This document shows positions 62,793 to 64,000 of a stretch of 64,000 nt of DNA, piece after piece. Made by a program: the position numbers and the translations under genes. The notes beneath the pieces were generated by a model. That model ran no database searches. It saw nothing but the letters and a program-made list of their open reading frames with translations, and was not told the DNA's origin. This stretch comes from Notospermus geniculatus (taxonomy: Eukaryota; Nemertea; Pilidiophora; Heteronemertea; Lineidae): contig NMRB01000999.1 in the NCBI GenBank assembly GCA_002633025.1, forward strand, positions 82,666-146,665. Direction: 5' to 3'. Position 1 is the first letter of the stretch, and every line of letters starts with the position of its first letter.

Positions 62793-64000
62793 CCAGCAAC
62801 AGCTGTGGACCAAGCATTTATGACGGATTTTCTTCTTTCTACATCTGTGAACATTGTGTTAGTCTCAGTCTATGAAAGAATGTCTCTTTCAAGCATTACA
62901 TAGTTTGGAATTTTCTTCAGGTGATCGTAGTGCTTAGGAAGTACTGATCTGTGTTTTGTAGTCCCTTTTTTAACCCCTTCTGGTCATTCTAGTGAGAGAT
63001 GGATTGTGGAGTGGGGTCATGTACCACAAGAATTGTGCCTGAGCAGATGGTGATGAATTGGCCTCCATTCCTGAGACCTTATTTTCAAAGCTTCCATAAC
63101 GTTTGTTAGACAGAAAATGAAGAATAGGACAAAAGGGCAAAGATTATGGACACGTAGAGTTATGAACGCACTGTTATCCTTGGAATATCCACTGCTACTG
63201 TGCTGCCACCCCTAAGAGTGCAGTGAATTAAAGCTATGACCCCTTATTCGGGAACAGGGTATAGTGGAGAGTTAAAACCCAACTTGACACTGAGCATCTT
63301 TACCTGTGTTGGAGTTACAATTCCACTCTAACCATGGTGGTAGAGAGGGTAATATTTTTTGAGCCTCCACATTTCACTCAAAATTTTTCAGAAATATGCA
63401 GATGATCACTATGTACTTGATGCTAAGCTCTTTGTCTGATGTACATATAAGAAAAAGTTAAAAATATGAGTAACATAAACACGGGTTCACTCAATCAGAC
63501 GCCTAGATGGTTCTTATGCAAATTATGACGCATGACAACTACATAACTATGTGCTGCCCGACGGACATATTACGGCTAATGTATATTTCGCACAGGCACT
63601 CAAAGCGCTTCTTTTGCCAAATATCAATTTGTCCGTCTGTTATGTGTATATCTGCTGTATAATTTTGTAAATATGCATTTTTGTCGGTGGATGTCATGAA
63701 TTCTGTGATGACGTTCGAATCTGTCTAAAGGCACCGCTCCATGTAAGGGTTTTCTTGTGCAAGTTGTTTCTCAATAGTCAATGGGGAACCGACGTGCCCA
63801 AAGGAGGCGCTGGGGAACAACTCAGTTTTAACACAAAAGCGCATGTGCTGCGACGATGAAAACGTCATTGATGTTGGGCATCGTTCGTGACGTTATGTGC
63901 GATGCGTCATTCAGAATCAATTAGGTTGCTCTTCAGTCGGTTGTTTACGTTAAAATAGTCAATTTTATCAGTGTAATTCAACATTTTCCTGCTTGAATTT
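62793..64000 (+). other. ITPK 3' UTR and downstream sequence
   Basis: No further ORF. An ATTAAA hexamer near 63226 could be a polyadenylation signal, but the transcript end is not determined. A CACCGCTCCATGTAAGGGTT repeat near 63730 resembles 57900-58080 and looks like a MITE fragment. Confidence 0.45.

Overview
The window is animal nuclear DNA, not prokaryotic. Coding sequence is cut into short GT-AG exons separated by introns crowded with MITEs, foldbacks and tRNA-derived SINEs. Frequent TAGGCCTA and TACATGTA motifs, dense TIR elements and intron-rich versions of conserved genes suggest a marine invertebrate, perhaps a deuterostome such as an echinoderm, hemichordate or lancelet. I cannot fix the species.

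Left end (about 0.68-11.65 kb, minus strand): ten consecutive exons of the exocyst subunit EXOC8/Exo84, all phase-compatible. The first coding exon is unseen and the C-terminus runs off the left edge. The intron upstream of its PH-domain exon holds a roughly 2.3 kb near-perfect palindrome (6112-8397) carrying a second, inverted copy of that exon. Right end (53.09-62.79 kb, plus strand): seven phase-compatible exons covering most of the catalytic domain of an inositol-trisphosphate 3-kinase, through to its stop codon. Its N-terminal exons are not identified.

Between them lies repeat-rich DNA. At 12.9-18.3 kb are foldbacks, a mariner-like MITE and a PIF/Harbinger transposase fragment. At 18737-25553 sits a 6.8 kb TIR element with two convergent spliced genes: a large cysteine-containing transposase-like protein on plus and a PHD-finger protein on minus. 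Their terminal exons interlock, each inside an intron of the other gene. I think this is the most likely undescribed mobile system here. From 25.6 to 53 kb there is no gene I can support, only duplicated blocks, nested MITEs, SINEs and minisatellites.

A second unusual system is a family of 113-114 bp near-perfect hairpins (7199-7311, 10466-10578, 33811-33924). They share ends and loop, but their stems differ between copies while staying self-complementary. One copy has an empty-site paralogue in this window and a 9 bp target duplication. Another lies exactly at the centre of the EXOC8 palindrome.
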